A stretch of DNA of 64,000 bases from Gulosibacter hominis (lineage in GTDB: Bacteria; Actinomycetota; Actinomycetes; Actinomycetales; Microbacteriaceae), in the NCBI RefSeq assembly GCF_904842695.1, contig NZ_CAJGWQ010000006.1, forward strand, positions 62,001-126,000, read 5' to 3'. Within the stretch, counting starts at the first letter, position 1. Every line of letters starts with the position of its first letter. The notes under the pieces were generated by a model. That model was not told the DNA's origin. It worked only from the letters and a program-made list of their open reading frames with translations, and did not search any database. This document shows, piece after piece, positions 8,494 through 17,316 of the stretch. Both the position numbers and the translations under genes were made by a program.

Positions 8494-8752
8494 CAGCCAC
8501 CTCCTTTGTGCCTTCGACGCTGTCGACGACGACTACGTCCATGCCGTGGTCTGTGAGTTGCTGGATGCGGCGGCGTTGGATGGGGCGTGGGAGGCGTCCG
8601 GGTGCTTTGAGTTCGACGAAGATGACGCGTCCACGGTGGATGCAGATGCGGTCTGGAACCCCTGCGGTGCCGGGGCTGGTGAATTTCCAGCAGATCCCGC
8701 CGATCGCCTCAACGGCTTGCTTCAAGTGTTGTTCGATTGCGTGCTCGTTCAT
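8474..8752 (-). CDS. VRR-NUC domain nuclease
   Basis: A 92-residue stand-alone VRR-NUC domain of the PD-(D/E)XK fold. The catalytic pieces are GVPDRICI and VIFVELKAPG, giving the D-(X)n-E-X-K triad. Small VRR-NUC proteins are predicted structure-specific nucleases and are typically encoded next to an SNF2 helicase, as here, where the genes overlap by 20 bases. The likely role is processing branched DNA during phage replication. A sizeable noncoding palindrome region lies just upstream. Confidence 0.9.
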   Translation of the reverse strand: MNEHAIEQHLKQAVEAIGGICWKFTSPGTAGVPDRICIHRGRVIFVELKAPGRLPRPIQRRRIQQLTDHGMDVVVVDSVEGTKEVADALRAA

Positions 8753-8780
8753 GGTTCATGTCCTCTCGTGTGAGAGGCCC

Positions 8781-8874
8781 ATGACGACCTATGACGATGC
8801 GATATGGACTTTTCCTAAGGGCTATATTTTCTGCCCTATAGCAAACTCACATATGGGTCGTCATAGGTCGTCAT
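8781..8874. other. Candidate phage replication origin: long inverted repeat with AT-rich core
   Basis: A perfect 17-bp inverted repeat, ATGACGACCTATGACGA (8781-8797) and its complement (8858-8874), flanks 60 bp of AT-rich sequence. That core contains a second dyad, GCTATA/TATAGC (8821-8826, 8837-8842). Each long arm holds two copies of the 6-mer ATGACG, so the region has four iteron-like sites. It lies in the only sizeable gap of this part of the operon, immediately 3' of the primase-helicase gene. An operator is the alternative reading. Confidence 0.45.
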
Positions 8875-8888
8875 AAGGCCCGTCTGTC

Positions 8889-11153
8889 TTAGTTGTCGAA
8901 CTCGTTCTTCAAGGCCAAACCGTGGACGAACATGCCGTGCATCGTCCTTTTACGTGTGAAGCCGTGGTGTTCGACGGTGGCGTTGAAATCGACCATGGGA
9001 CGCGCCCACCCGGAGGTCGACATCGCCCACGCCCGATAGGCCTGATACAAATCCCCGGCCCGTTCCGACAGCCCCGGGTCAAGGTCGCAGTTGGCGTCAA
9101 GGAACTGAGCGAACCAGTTGTTCTCTTCCCGATACGCCGCTGATGCCTCCACCACGCGGGCGGGAGCCTTGAGGTGGTAGTCCTCGGCGTGGATGAGGCG
9201 CGCGCCCTCCATAATCCAGGCCAGGATCGCCCCGCCTGCCTGCGTGTAGAGGTAGTCGGCATAGTTCTTGATGTCGGATGCGCCTTCGATCTTCGCCTCG
9301 AAGGGGATGACGATGAGCCTGCGCCAGATGCCCGCATCCATCGCACCCACCCTGGGCAGATGGTTCGTGTAGAGAATCAAGGTGTGCGATGGGGTGAAGG
9401 CAAACGGTGCCTTGTACTTCTTCTCCGCGTAGATCTGATCGGTGGAGGCCAGCTGCTTGACCACGGAGGTGGACATGCGCACGCCCTCTTCGGACTCGGC
9501 GGAAATGATGAGGCGTTTGCCTTTGGCCTCAGCCAGCTCCGGTTTAACGTTGCGCATCCCACCGATCGTGAGCACATCAGCACTCATGTTGCCCGCGTAG
9601 GTGCCCAGCACCCTCGCGATCGTGTTCCAGAACGTCGATTTGCCGTTACGACCATCCCCGTAAGCGATAACGAGGGCCTCGACGAACACTTGCCCGATCG
9701 CAGCCAAACCGACGATGCGCTGCACGTAGGCGATGAGCTCAGCATCGCCCTGGAAGAACACCTCGAGGGCTTCCTGCCACAGGTGCGCCCCGTCGGTGCC
9801 AGGGTCGAGGCTGGTCTGCTTAGTCACCAGATCCGCCGGGTCATGATCGCGGCGCGATGCGGCTCCGTGGCGCAGATCGTAGGTACCTGATGGGGTGTTG
9901 AGCAGATACGGGTCTGCATCCAGCTGCTCAGGGGTGGTCAGCAGCATGGGGCGGGCTTCTTTCAGGCAGTTGGTGATCCCGCGCGATTCGCGGCGTTTGA
10001 GAGCGTAGGCCGCATAGGTTTTCGCGTCCTCGAACGCGGCGAACGCCTTCTGCTGGGCGGCGTTGAACATGGCCTGGGCTTTCGCCTTCGACATCGACGC
10101 CAACAACATGGCAGCCCCCGTGGCGGCGAGCTGGTCTTTGGCGTCTTCGAGCAGCTCGTGGGCCTCGGCCAGTTGGCGTTCGGTGAGCTCCTGGGCGACG
10201 GCTTGGGCTGCGGGAGCGGATTCGTACCAGACACCGTCGTAATAGACGAGCCAGTCGGTGGCCTCCGAGTAGCGCAGCGAGTCCGGGTACGCCTTGGCTA
10301 GGGCGTGGGCTTGGCCGACGTCGCTGTAATCGGCGGGTCGTACAGAATCCAGGCTCGCCTCAAAATCCTCTGGTGGCACATACCCGGGCTGGTTCTCGAC
10401 CGTCTTGGCGAACCGGGTGGCCGACCGCCAGATCGCCTCCACCTCCGCCTCGGGCAGCGGCGGGTTGCAGCGGGCGGCCTTACGGTCAAACAAGTCGCGC
10501 GCCTCATCAGTCGTGCCGAGGCGAATCAGCAGCCTGCCAGCAAACCTCGACAACGTCGCATTCCGGGAGCCTTCCTCGATGGACTGGGTGGCGTCATCCC
10601 ACTGGGCGAACACGTCCTCATCGACCGCGTCGGCAAGCCAGGCGTCGATGGTGCGTTCACCCTCGACCACGGTGACACTCGGATCATCATGGCCGTAGAT
10701 GAACCGGCCTGCGTCGATCGCGTTAGGGTCGAAGAACTCAAACCGGGCGGCGAGCTGCTTTTTCAGCCCCGCATAGGCGTCAGCATCAGCCACGGGGTTA
10801 ATTGGGAAGTAGACGTGGAAGCGGGGTCTTGCCGACTGGGCACCTTTCGCCTTTTGGTGGTTCCTGCTGGTGGCGGTCATCAACGCCACACCCGGCAGCC
10901 GCTGCGTCAGCGACTCCGGGGTGACCCATGTGGCCTGGTTCTCGGTGTGGGAGTTGTCGACGTCCATGACCAGGCAGTTCGAGGTCACGAAACTGCCAGC
11001 CGAGCGCCTGCCACCCACGTACTCGGCAACCACATGATCCAACCGCGTAACCGCCTCCAGGTCGGCTGCCGTGGTCACGATGTGCGGGTTCGGGTAGTGG
11101 GCGTTATTTTGCTGGCTTGCCACCTGCGCGGTGAACATCGTCATCGCCTTCAT
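8889..11153 (-). CDS. Primase-helicase (prim-pol plus SF3 helicase)
   Basis: 754 residues. The N-terminal 220 resemble an archaeo-eukaryotic primase-polymerase domain, with the metal-site segment CLVMDVDN and RPRFHVYFP. A primase C-terminal-like segment follows at about 225-280. Next is a D5_N-like region, and then a superfamily-3 helicase with Walker A GDGRNGKSTF near residue 505 and Walker B-like RLIISAESEEG. It should prime and unwind DNA at the phage origin. Its ATG lies behind GAGGAGG and overlaps the preceding gene's stop. The candidate origin lies just beyond its 3' end. Confidence 0.9.
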   Translation of the reverse strand: MKAMTMFTAQVASQQNNAHYPNPHIVTTAADLEAVTRLDHVVAEYVGGRRSAGSFVTSNCLVMDVDNSHTENQATWVTPESLTQRLPGVALMTATSRNHQKAKGAQSARPRFHVYFPINPVADADAYAGLKKQLAARFEFFDPNAIDAGRFIYGHDDPSVTVVEGERTIDAWLADAVDEDVFAQWDDATQSIEEGSRNATLSRFAGRLLIRLGTTDEARDLFDRKAARCNPPLPEAEVEAIWRSATRFAKTVENQPGYVPPEDFEASLDSVRPADYSDVGQAHALAKAYPDSLRYSEATDWLVYYDGVWYESAPAAQAVAQELTERQLAEAHELLEDAKDQLAATGAAMLLASMSKAKAQAMFNAAQQKAFAAFEDAKTYAAYALKRRESRGITNCLKEARPMLLTTPEQLDADPYLLNTPSGTYDLRHGAASRRDHDPADLVTKQTSLDPGTDGAHLWQEALEVFFQGDAELIAYVQRIVGLAAIGQVFVEALVIAYGDGRNGKSTFWNTIARVLGTYAGNMSADVLTIGGMRNVKPELAEAKGKRLIISAESEEGVRMSTSVVKQLASTDQIYAEKKYKAPFAFTPSHTLILYTNHLPRVGAMDAGIWRRLIVIPFEAKIEGASDIKNYADYLYTQAGGAILAWIMEGARLIHAEDYHLKAPARVVEASAAYREENNWFAQFLDANCDLDPGLSERAGDLYQAYRAWAMSTSGWARPMVDFNATVEHHGFTRKRTMHGMFVHGLALKNEFDN

Positions 11154-11593
11154 AGGGTGACCTCCTCAAAGTCGGCGTCGAAATAGGTGATCGGCAGCTC
11201 GAGGTGGTGGGCCCATTCGATCTCGGCGCGCATCCCTGCCGAGACACGGGCCGTGTAGACCCAGATCGCCTCGCACTTGCTCAAAAGAATTCGGTTGAAA
11301 AACATCGCCAGCTCGCGGTCGCTCGCGTCGGTGTCGTCCATGAACTGCGGGAACAGCAGGTGCGGGGCTAGTGGGATTTTGTTCTGGGCCACCGCGTGAG
11401 CACACAACGCGCGAGCCAGCCCCACGTTGTTCTCTGTGTCACCGGAGTACGGCGAGCAGATGTAGACCAAGGGCCGGTAGCCGTACTCGGCGCGCTGGAG
11501 ATTCTTCAGCGCTGTGAACGCGGTGGGATCTGGGTAGCCCTCCGTGTTGTGGGGCGAGAAACCCAGGTCGGTGGTGAGAGCAGTCGTCGTCAT
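11150..11593 (-). CDS. DUF4406-like protein (nucleoside deoxyribosyltransferase fold)
   Basis: 147 residues. The signature YICSPYSGDTENNVGLAR, followed by PLAPHLLFPQFMDD and a later CEAIWVYTARVSAGM, matches the DUF4406/nucleoside 2-deoxyribosyltransferase-like family found in phages. A role in nucleotide metabolism or base exchange is possible, but no substrate is known for this subgroup. It overlaps both neighbours by four bases in a translationally coupled operon. Confidence 0.7.
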   Translation of the reverse strand: MTTTALTTDLGFSPHNTEGYPDPTAFTALKNLQRAEYGYRPLVYICSPYSGDTENNVGLARALCAHAVAQNKIPLAPHLLFPQFMDDTDASDRELAMFFNRILLSKCEAIWVYTARVSAGMRAEIEWAHHLELPITYFDADFEEVTL

Positions 11594-12357
11594 GCCGCAC
11601 CGCCGTCCTGTTCGATGACCGGCAGCAGGCCGAACTGGTTCTTCAACAAGTCGTAGACGAACAAACGGCCCTTTTGGGTCCAGTACATGTGCGTGCGGGT
11701 CTTGCCCTCGTCGTATTCGTGGGTCTTGGACTGCGTGTAGCCCTGCTCGGCGAAGCGGGCGTAGAGGAACCAGCGGCCGGACTGCTTGAACTGCACCCCA
11801 GCCTCGTGCAGCAGCGTGTTCAGCTTCTTGGCTGACAGGCCGTAGTCTTTGGCGATTTCTGTGATGCTCAGCAGGGAATCCGACTGGAGCACCACGTCGT
11901 AGTAGGAGACCTTCGGGGCGGCCTCGAGCAGGGCTTGTTCGGCTGCCAGCCGCTTGGCCCGCTCGGAGCGCAGTTGGATGATGGCGTGCTCGAGGAACTC
12001 GTCGTTGTCTAAGAGTTCGTCGATGGCGTAGACGCCATGGCGGCGGATCGTGGGGAGGACCTCGTTGACAACCCAGGCTTCGAAGTCCTGGGCTGCGGGG
12101 AGCTTGGAGGAGAAGATGAGCCGGTACAGGTCACCTTCGGTGATGAACCTGGCTTCTTGAGTGCGCCCGAGCGCATCGACGATGGGGTAACGAAACGGAA
12201 CCCCACGGCAATGATCCTGAATCGCCTTGCTGGTATTGGTGTATCCAAGCGCCGTGACCACATCACGGCCACAGAAATACACCTTGTCCTCATGCTCGAC
12301 AGTTCGGATCGTTCCAAAGGCATCGTTGGTGAATACCTGAAGATCTCTCGTAGCCAT
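11590..12357 (-). CDS. Phage antirepressor (BRO-N plus KilAC)
   Basis: 255 residues. The N-terminal BRO domain (about 8-110) shows VYFCGRDVVTALGY, FITEGDLYRLIFSS and FEAWVVNEVLPTIRRHG. A coiled linker follows. The C-terminal KilAC/ANT domain (from about 145) has SLLSITEIAKDYGLSAKKLN and a RWFLYARF strand. Antirepressors of this build relieve lysogenic repression or bind DNA directly. It is the first gene downstream of a gap where the operon is interrupted by the oppositely oriented TIGR02391-like gene. No cognate repressor is visible in the window. Confidence 0.9.
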   Translation of the reverse strand: MATRDLQVFTNDAFGTIRTVEHEDKVYFCGRDVVTALGYTNTSKAIQDHCRGVPFRYPIVDALGRTQEARFITEGDLYRLIFSSKLPAAQDFEAWVVNEVLPTIRRHGVYAIDELLDNDEFLEHAIIQLRSERAKRLAAEQALLEAAPKVSYYDVVLQSDSLLSITEIAKDYGLSAKKLNTLLHEAGVQFKQSGRWFLYARFAEQGYTQSKTHEYDEGKTRTHMYWTQKGRLFVYDLLKNQFGLLPVIEQDGGAA

Positions 12358-12520
12358 GACTGGCTCCTTCTAAGAGCCAGGATTGACGTGAATTCCAGCA
12401 AGCCACGGGTGCGGCCGCGTCGGGCTCTCACGCATACGCCCCTGAGCGCGCAAGAATCCGGACACCCGGGTCTTGCTGAAATACTCAGGCCACTCGCTCA
12501 CATGAGAAGCTGGAGCGGTG

Positions 12521-13342
12521 ATGCAGTCCGATTCTTTCTCCCAACGCTCGACTATCCGCAGTATTGCGAATGTCCTGGCAAGTACCGATTTGCCGGGCCT
12601 AAGCGGAAGCCAAATCGACGAGCTTCTCCTCGACATTGGTGCGCCACCGCGTGTTGCCGGGAGTAAGCGAGAAGGACTGTTTGGCGCGCTTACGGAAGGA
12701 ATGTCCGCAGCGCAAGCAGGTCAACTCACTCGTGAGTTCATAACGACTGCGATGAGCCCGGCACGGCATACCACCGATCGTCAGCGTTGGAATGATTCGC
12801 GCCGCTTGCTCAACAAGGTGCTGGCGACCGAAGGATGGCATATCGACGATGCTGGCGAGTTGACCCAACTCGCTGAGGCGGCACGCACATTCGATGATAT
12901 CGAGCGTCTTACCAGCTCTCTCGTGGAGGAACTTCAGCGGCGCGGTACCCACGAACGCCTAATGGAGTATTGCAGCCAAGAACTGATCGCGGAGTCTCTG
13001 TTCCACGCGATATCCGAGGCAGCCAAGTCGATCCCTGACCGCATCCGCATCCTTACTAGCTTGACAGACGATGGTCAGGAGTTGTTCGACGCAGCTTTGG
13101 GAACAAACAATTCTGCCCCTAAGCTCGTGATTAATAGCTTTTCCACGGAGTCGGAAAAATCAGAGCACAAGGGTTTTAAGAACCTGCTTATAGGGATCCA
13201 CGGGCACTATCGCAATCCCCGCGCTCACAAAACCCGACTAGGTAGTGAGGAAGGTAAACATGACTTCCTCGATGCCTTCAGCTTGTTCTCCTATGTCCAT
13301 CGTCGCCTCGATTCCGCCCAGCAATATCAGTCCTTCATGTAG
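12521..13342 (+). CDS. TIGR02391/Hypoth_Ymh-family protein, candidate defence cargo
   Basis: About 273 residues from ATG 12521, with GGAG at 12512-12515; the adjacent GTG at 12518 is an alternative. The C-terminal part (FKNLLIGIHGHYRNPRAHKT then DFLDAFSLFSYVHRRLD) is the hallmark of the TIGR02391 family, which is recurrent beside restriction and abortive-infection genes. The N-terminal half is helical with no motif I recognise. It is the only plus-strand gene in the replication operon, its 3' end overlaps that of the polymerase by 16 bases, and its GC content is lower. Those features mark it as a moron, possibly acting in superinfection exclusion. Confidence 0.75.
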   Translation: MQSDSFSQRSTIRSIANVLASTDLPGLSGSQIDELLLDIGAPPRVAGSKREGLFGALTEGMSAAQAGQLTREFITTAMSPARHTTDRQRWNDSRRLLNKVLATEGWHIDDAGELTQLAEAARTFDDIERLTSSLVEELQRRGTHERLMEYCSQELIAESLFHAISEAAKSIPDRIRILTSLTDDGQELFDAALGTNNSAPKLVINSFSTESEKSEHKGFKNLLIGIHGHYRNPRAHKTRLGSEEGKHDFLDAFSLFSYVHRRLDSAQQYQSFM

Positions 13343-15288
13343 AAATCACACGCGTACCCGTCTGCCTCTAGCGGCAACCCTGCTGCCCAGTCGGGCGCGG
13401 TGGACATCAGCTTGCAGATCTCGTCCACGGTGGCCGTGGCGGTCTCCACGACGATCTCGTCATGGACGTGCATGACGATCCTGTGCCCAGCCTCAGCGAC
13501 CTGGTGCATGGCGTACGTGAGCAGGTCTCGGGCGACGGCTTGGACGATGTTCTCGGTGAGTTTCCCACCGTAGGTTTCCAACTGGCCCCACTTGCGTCCC
13601 GTTGTGATGCCCTCGTGGGTGATGGCAGTGCCACCGAACCTGTTCTCACCCAGCTTGGGTTTCACGTAGGCCAGGCGACGTCCGGAGGGCAGGCGGATGA
13701 ACATGATCCCGGAGTCCACGGTGAAGGTCAGCGCACCAACACTTGTCGGCTGGCGGGTGCTGATCGTCTCGATGGCGGCGGCGTTGATGTCGGCCCACAG
13801 TTGCACAACGCTGGGGTTGGCTGCCCGCCACGCATCGACCAGCGGCTGGAGCTCGGACTCGGCGAGCCCCATCCGCAGCGCCCCCATGGCTTTCAGAGCT
13901 CCGACGCCGCCTTGATAGCCACAGGCGAGCACAGCGATCTTGCCCTTCTGACGCAGCTCGGCGTTGGCTCCGTGCTTGTCGACGGGGACACCGAACATGC
14001 GGCTCGCGGTCTCGCAGTACAAATCCTTCCCGTCACGGAAGGCCTCAAGCGTGGTGGCCTCGCCTGCAAGCCACGCGATGACCCGCGCCTCGATCGCGGA
14101 GAAGTCGGCCACCACGAACCTGTGACCGTCGGCGGGGATGAACGCCGTGCGGATCAGCTGGCTAAGCGTGTCGGGCACGGAGTCGTAGAGCAGCTCGACG
14201 GCTTCAAAGTCTCCGGTCCTCACGAGGCTTCTGGCCTCACTGAGGTCTGGTAGGTAGTTGCGGGGCAGGTTTTGGACTTGGACGAGGCGGCCAGCGAAAC
14301 GCCCGGTGCGTCCTGCCCCGTAGAACTGGAGGAACCCCCGTCCGCGCCCATCACGACCTGCCACGTGCTGCATCGCCTCGTACTTCTTCACCGACGACTT
14401 CGCAAGCTCACCGCGCAGCAAGAGGACCTCACGCACCTGGCCGGTAGCGGTGTCGAGCGCGGCGGCGACTTCGTCTTTCGTCAGTGACTGCAAGGGCGCG
14501 CCGTGATCGGCAAGCCACTCCTTGAGCTGGATCGGCGAGTTCGGGTTCTCCAGTCCAGTGAGCTCTTGTGCCCGGGCAAGCGTGGTGGCGCGGTGCTGCC
14601 GGTCGCACGCCACAGCGTTGTCCACGAGCACCCGGTCGAGCCGGATGCCGGTGTCGTTGACGTTCTGGTCCAGGGCGTAGGTGTCCCACTCGGCTTCGGG
14701 CATCGGGAAGTCAGCCAGCCTGTCGTGGATCGCGAGCTCCACCTCGACGTCGCGCCGGTTGTAGGAGATGAACTGCTCCCACCCGTCCGGGTCGGATGCG
14801 GGTGGATTGCGCATCCCGCCTTGGTTGAACACGCTGGGCTTGGCCGGGGTACAGAACTGACGGATGAGTTTCTTACCTGCACCGTCTTTTCGTACCGGAA
14901 GGTCAAGGGCGGTGGCGACCTGCTCCAGGCTCATCGGCAGGCCGAGGTACGCGCTCCAGACCATGGTGCAGCGCCACTGCGCAGGATTGAGAAATCTGCG
15001 GCCCGCCATGAGCTCCGGGTACTGTCGGGCGAGCCAGCTTGAAAGGCAGATGCGCTCGAACGTGGCGTTGAATGCCCACTTCACTACGAGCGGGTCAACC
15101 AGTGCGGCCAGCACCTTCTCGGGCAGTTGGTCTCCGTTGGCGAGATCGACGACCTCGACCGGGCCGCCGTCGATCGAGTAACCGAACAGCAGGAGCTCGA
15201 AGCCGTCGTGGTCGGCGTAGGGGTACACCCCGGAATTCGCCAGGTTCACCGGCGAGAAGGTCTCGATGTCAATGAAGAGTTCACGCAT
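13327..15288 (-). CDS. Phage DNA polymerase, family A
   Basis: 653 residues with an N-terminal 3'-5' exonuclease domain (DIETF at 7-11, WAFNATFE, YNRRDVEVE) and a family A polymerase domain. Motif A is VADFSAIEARVIAW, motif B region RQKGKIAVLACGYQGG, and motif C HVHDEIVVE at about 607-615. It replicates the element's DNA. The start ATG lies behind CTAGGAG. It lacks a 5'-3' exonuclease domain, as is usual for phage members. The gene is separated from the upstream membrane-protein gene by a strong hairpin. Confidence 0.94.
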   Translation of the reverse strand: MRELFIDIETFSPVNLANSGVYPYADHDGFELLLFGYSIDGGPVEVVDLANGDQLPEKVLAALVDPLVVKWAFNATFERICLSSWLARQYPELMAGRRFLNPAQWRCTMVWSAYLGLPMSLEQVATALDLPVRKDGAGKKLIRQFCTPAKPSVFNQGGMRNPPASDPDGWEQFISYNRRDVEVELAIHDRLADFPMPEAEWDTYALDQNVNDTGIRLDRVLVDNAVACDRQHRATTLARAQELTGLENPNSPIQLKEWLADHGAPLQSLTKDEVAAALDTATGQVREVLLLRGELAKSSVKKYEAMQHVAGRDGRGRGFLQFYGAGRTGRFAGRLVQVQNLPRNYLPDLSEARSLVRTGDFEAVELLYDSVPDTLSQLIRTAFIPADGHRFVVADFSAIEARVIAWLAGEATTLEAFRDGKDLYCETASRMFGVPVDKHGANAELRQKGKIAVLACGYQGGVGALKAMGALRMGLAESELQPLVDAWRAANPSVVQLWADINAAAIETISTRQPTSVGALTFTVDSGIMFIRLPSGRRLAYVKPKLGENRFGGTAITHEGITTGRKWGQLETYGGKLTENIVQAVARDLLTYAMHQVAEAGHRIVMHVHDEIVVETATATVDEICKLMSTAPDWAAGLPLEADGYACDFYMKD

Positions 15289-15314
15289 GCGCGACAGCTC
15301 CTAGAAAACAATGG

Positions 15315-15365
15315 GTGCTGGGAGGACACCGCAACCCTGAAGCGGGCGTGGTGTCCTCCCAGCAC
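15315..15365 (-). terminator. 16-bp perfect hairpin with T-tract upstream of polymerase gene
   Basis: Arms GTGCTGGGAGGACACC (15315-15330) and exact complement (15350-15365) with a 19-nt loop. On the transcribed minus strand it is followed by CCATTGTTTTC, so it resembles an intrinsic terminator or attenuator between the small membrane protein gene and the polymerase gene. Confidence 0.6.
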
Positions 15366-15375
15366 GGGTGAAGGG

Positions 15376-15585
15376 TTAGCGGTCGTGGTCAGCGTGATAC
15401 TTCTCGAGCTCAGCCTCGGTATCAGCCATGAGCTTGTCGATGCGCTTGCGATCGCGGTGGATCGTCCACCGTTCGGCAATCACAGAGGCGACCTTTATGA
15501 CGATGAGACCGAGGACAGCGCCAACGATCAGTTCCACGACTGTGGTGGTGTTTGCTGACAGCGCTGCTGAATAACACTCGTTCAT
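15376..15585 (-). CDS. Small membrane protein, phage
   Basis: 69 residues. One hydrophobic segment (VVELIVGAVLGLIVIKVASV, about 16-35) is followed by a charged helix rich in Lys, Arg, Asp and Glu. The gene is in line with the phage operon. It is predicted to be inserted in the membrane with a cytoplasmic C-terminal helix. No family is recognised. Confidence 0.6.
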   Translation of the reverse strand: MNECYSAALSANTTTVVELIVGAVLGLIVIKVASVIAERWTIHRDRKRIDKLMADTEAELEKYHADHDR

Positions 15586-15602
15586 GATGCTTCTCCGCTC
15601 TT

Positions 15603-16157
15603 CTAGTTGAGGAAGTCGTCCGAGGCTGCTGCGAAGCCTCCGAAGTCGGCCTCTGCGCTGATCCGGTTGCCGCCGAGCGGTTCGCCATCACGCAGCTTCT
15701 GGATGTTGCCCAGCCCGCAGGCGATACCCCGGTTGCCGTTCGTGTTGAACGCGTAGAAGCTGATGCTCACTCGCGCGTAGCAGCCCGAGTAGACCTCGTT
15801 GGCGTCCAGGATCGGCTGCAGGTCCGTACCCACGACCTGGGGTGGGGTGGTCGAGTTGGCGTTGACGAACATCGCGTTCGCATAAGCCTCATCATCGCGC
15901 TCGATATCACCATCACGCAGCGGGAGCTTCAAGGCGGCCTTGTTCGGGCGCTTGCCACCGAACTTGCCAATCCCAGCGTCGATCGCCGCGTCGATGGCGC
16001 GCTCGATCTTGGCCAGGGTCTCGGTGTCAGACTTCGGGATGATCAGGGACACGGAGTACTTGGGCTTGCCGCCCTGGATGGACTTTGCCTCGAAAATGTT
16101 GGCGTAGGACAGGCGAACTTCGCCGGTGACCACACGGGTCGGATTTGTTGCAGACAT
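15603..16157 (-). CDS. DUF2815 protein, probable ssDNA-binding protein
   Basis: 184 residues matching DUF2815: VRLSYANIFEAKSIQGGKPK near the start, YSVSLIIPKSD, and later YSGCYARVSISFYAFNTNGN. Members are replication-module proteins with an OB-like fold related to single-strand binding proteins of T7 gp2.5 type. The C-terminus ends in an acidic/hydrophobic tail (SDDFLN), as expected for an SSB-like interaction tail. It lies between the DUF2800 nuclease and the polymerase, which supports a replication role. Confidence 0.85.
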   Translation of the reverse strand: MSATNPTRVVTGEVRLSYANIFEAKSIQGGKPKYSVSLIIPKSDTETLAKIERAIDAAIDAGIGKFGGKRPNKAALKLPLRDGDIERDDEAYANAMFVNANSTTPPQVVGTDLQPILDANEVYSGCYARVSISFYAFNTNGNRGIACGLGNIQKLRDGEPLGGNRISAEADFGGFAAASDDFLN

Positions 16158-16182
16158 CTTGTCTTACCTACTTTCTTGTTCG

Positions 16183-17316
16183 TTACTTGATTGCAGTGAA
16201 TTCATCTGTTGCCGACTGGATCTCCAGTGCGGGCCTCTTATCGGACTCGGGCACCAGCGTGGGCTTACCAGCGGGTTTGACCACGAGGTCCCCGAGGAGA
16301 TCGGAAAAGCGCTTCTTGCCCAGCTGCTTCTCCAGCGCGGTGATGGTCTTGAGCTTGCGATCCCACACGTCGACACCGGCTGCCTCAGCTGTCTGGGCGA
16401 CAGCGGCCTCGTCGGAGTATTTGCGGATCGAGCGGCCCTCGACGAGCTTGAACCCCGGCCAGGTCTTGCCCTGGTTCACCGCCAGCGACAGCGCGTGCGC
16501 TTCCACATCGGCAGCCCACGCCTTCAGGTCCGGAAGCTGGGCCAACACCTGTGCGATCTCGGCATCGCTGAGCTCGGCAGGGGGTGCGAACTCGTACTTG
16601 GCAAGCGCAAGGTTCGCCTCGGCGCGCGTCCGGCAAGTGGGTGCGAGCTTGCAGAACCGGCACCACTCACCAGGAGCGAACTCGCCATCCCCGCTGGCAG
16701 CCAGCGCGGCACGAGGCTTGACGACCTGTTCCGCCCACGCCTCTAGCTCGGCCACCGGAGCCCTCCAGGTTGAGACGTTCGAGCGTCTCGGCTGGAAGAT
16801 CGTCACCGCCACTTCGTTGATGTCGTACAGCGACCCGAACGCGTTCAACGCTCCGAGGGCATAGAGCATGAGCTGCGGATTGTGCTCGGCCTCGACCATG
16901 ACACCCTGGCCGTACTTCAAATCGATGATCTGAAGCGTGGGCTCGGCGATGATCACGCAGTCGCCGGTACCGAACCCACCCGGCACCACATGGGAGAAAT
17001 CCAGGCGCTGCTCGATGAGCACCTGCGGATCAGCACACACCTGCCGCACATCACGCAGCCGTTCCTGAACGAAGGCCACGTAGTCATCCGTCAGGGCATC
17101 CATCTCCTCGTCATGCCAGCTTGAGACCGGCTTCGTGGTCGGAGCGTCATGGAGTGCTCGGCGCAGCTTCCACTCCGCCAGAGCATGCGCGGCGGTTCCT
17201 TGCTCGGCAGCAGACGAGGAGGACTCGGGTAGCCCAGCCTCCAGCGTTGCCGACGGCGGGCACGCCAACCACCGGTGCGCTCCCGAGGCGCTGAGCAGTG
17301 CGTGCTGGTCAGGCAT
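16183..17316 (-). CDS. DUF2800 protein, Cas4/RecB-like PD-(D/E)XK nuclease
   Basis: 377 residues from ATG 17316, which overlaps the upstream stop by 8 bases; longer forms would begin inside the previous gene. It begins MPDQHALLSASGAHRWLACP, then has AAEQGTAAHALAEWKL, GTGDCVIIAEPTLQIIDLKY (the D...E/D-x-K core) and a cysteine cluster CRFCKLAPTC typical of Cas4/AddB-like iron-sulfur nucleases. DUF2800 proteins are part of prophage replication modules together with DUF2815 and polymerase, exactly as here. Confidence 0.88.
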   Translation of the reverse strand: MPDQHALLSASGAHRWLACPPSATLEAGLPESSSSAAEQGTAAHALAEWKLRRALHDAPTTKPVSSWHDEEMDALTDDYVAFVQERLRDVRQVCADPQVLIEQRLDFSHVVPGGFGTGDCVIIAEPTLQIIDLKYGQGVMVEAEHNPQLMLYALGALNAFGSLYDINEVAVTIFQPRRSNVSTWRAPVAELEAWAEQVVKPRAALAASGDGEFAPGEWCRFCKLAPTCRTRAEANLALAKYEFAPPAELSDAEIAQVLAQLPDLKAWAADVEAHALSLAVNQGKTWPGFKLVEGRSIRKYSDEAAVAQTAEAAGVDVWDRKLKTITALEKQLGKKRFSDLLGDLVVKPAGKPTLVPESDKRPALEIQSATDEFTAIK

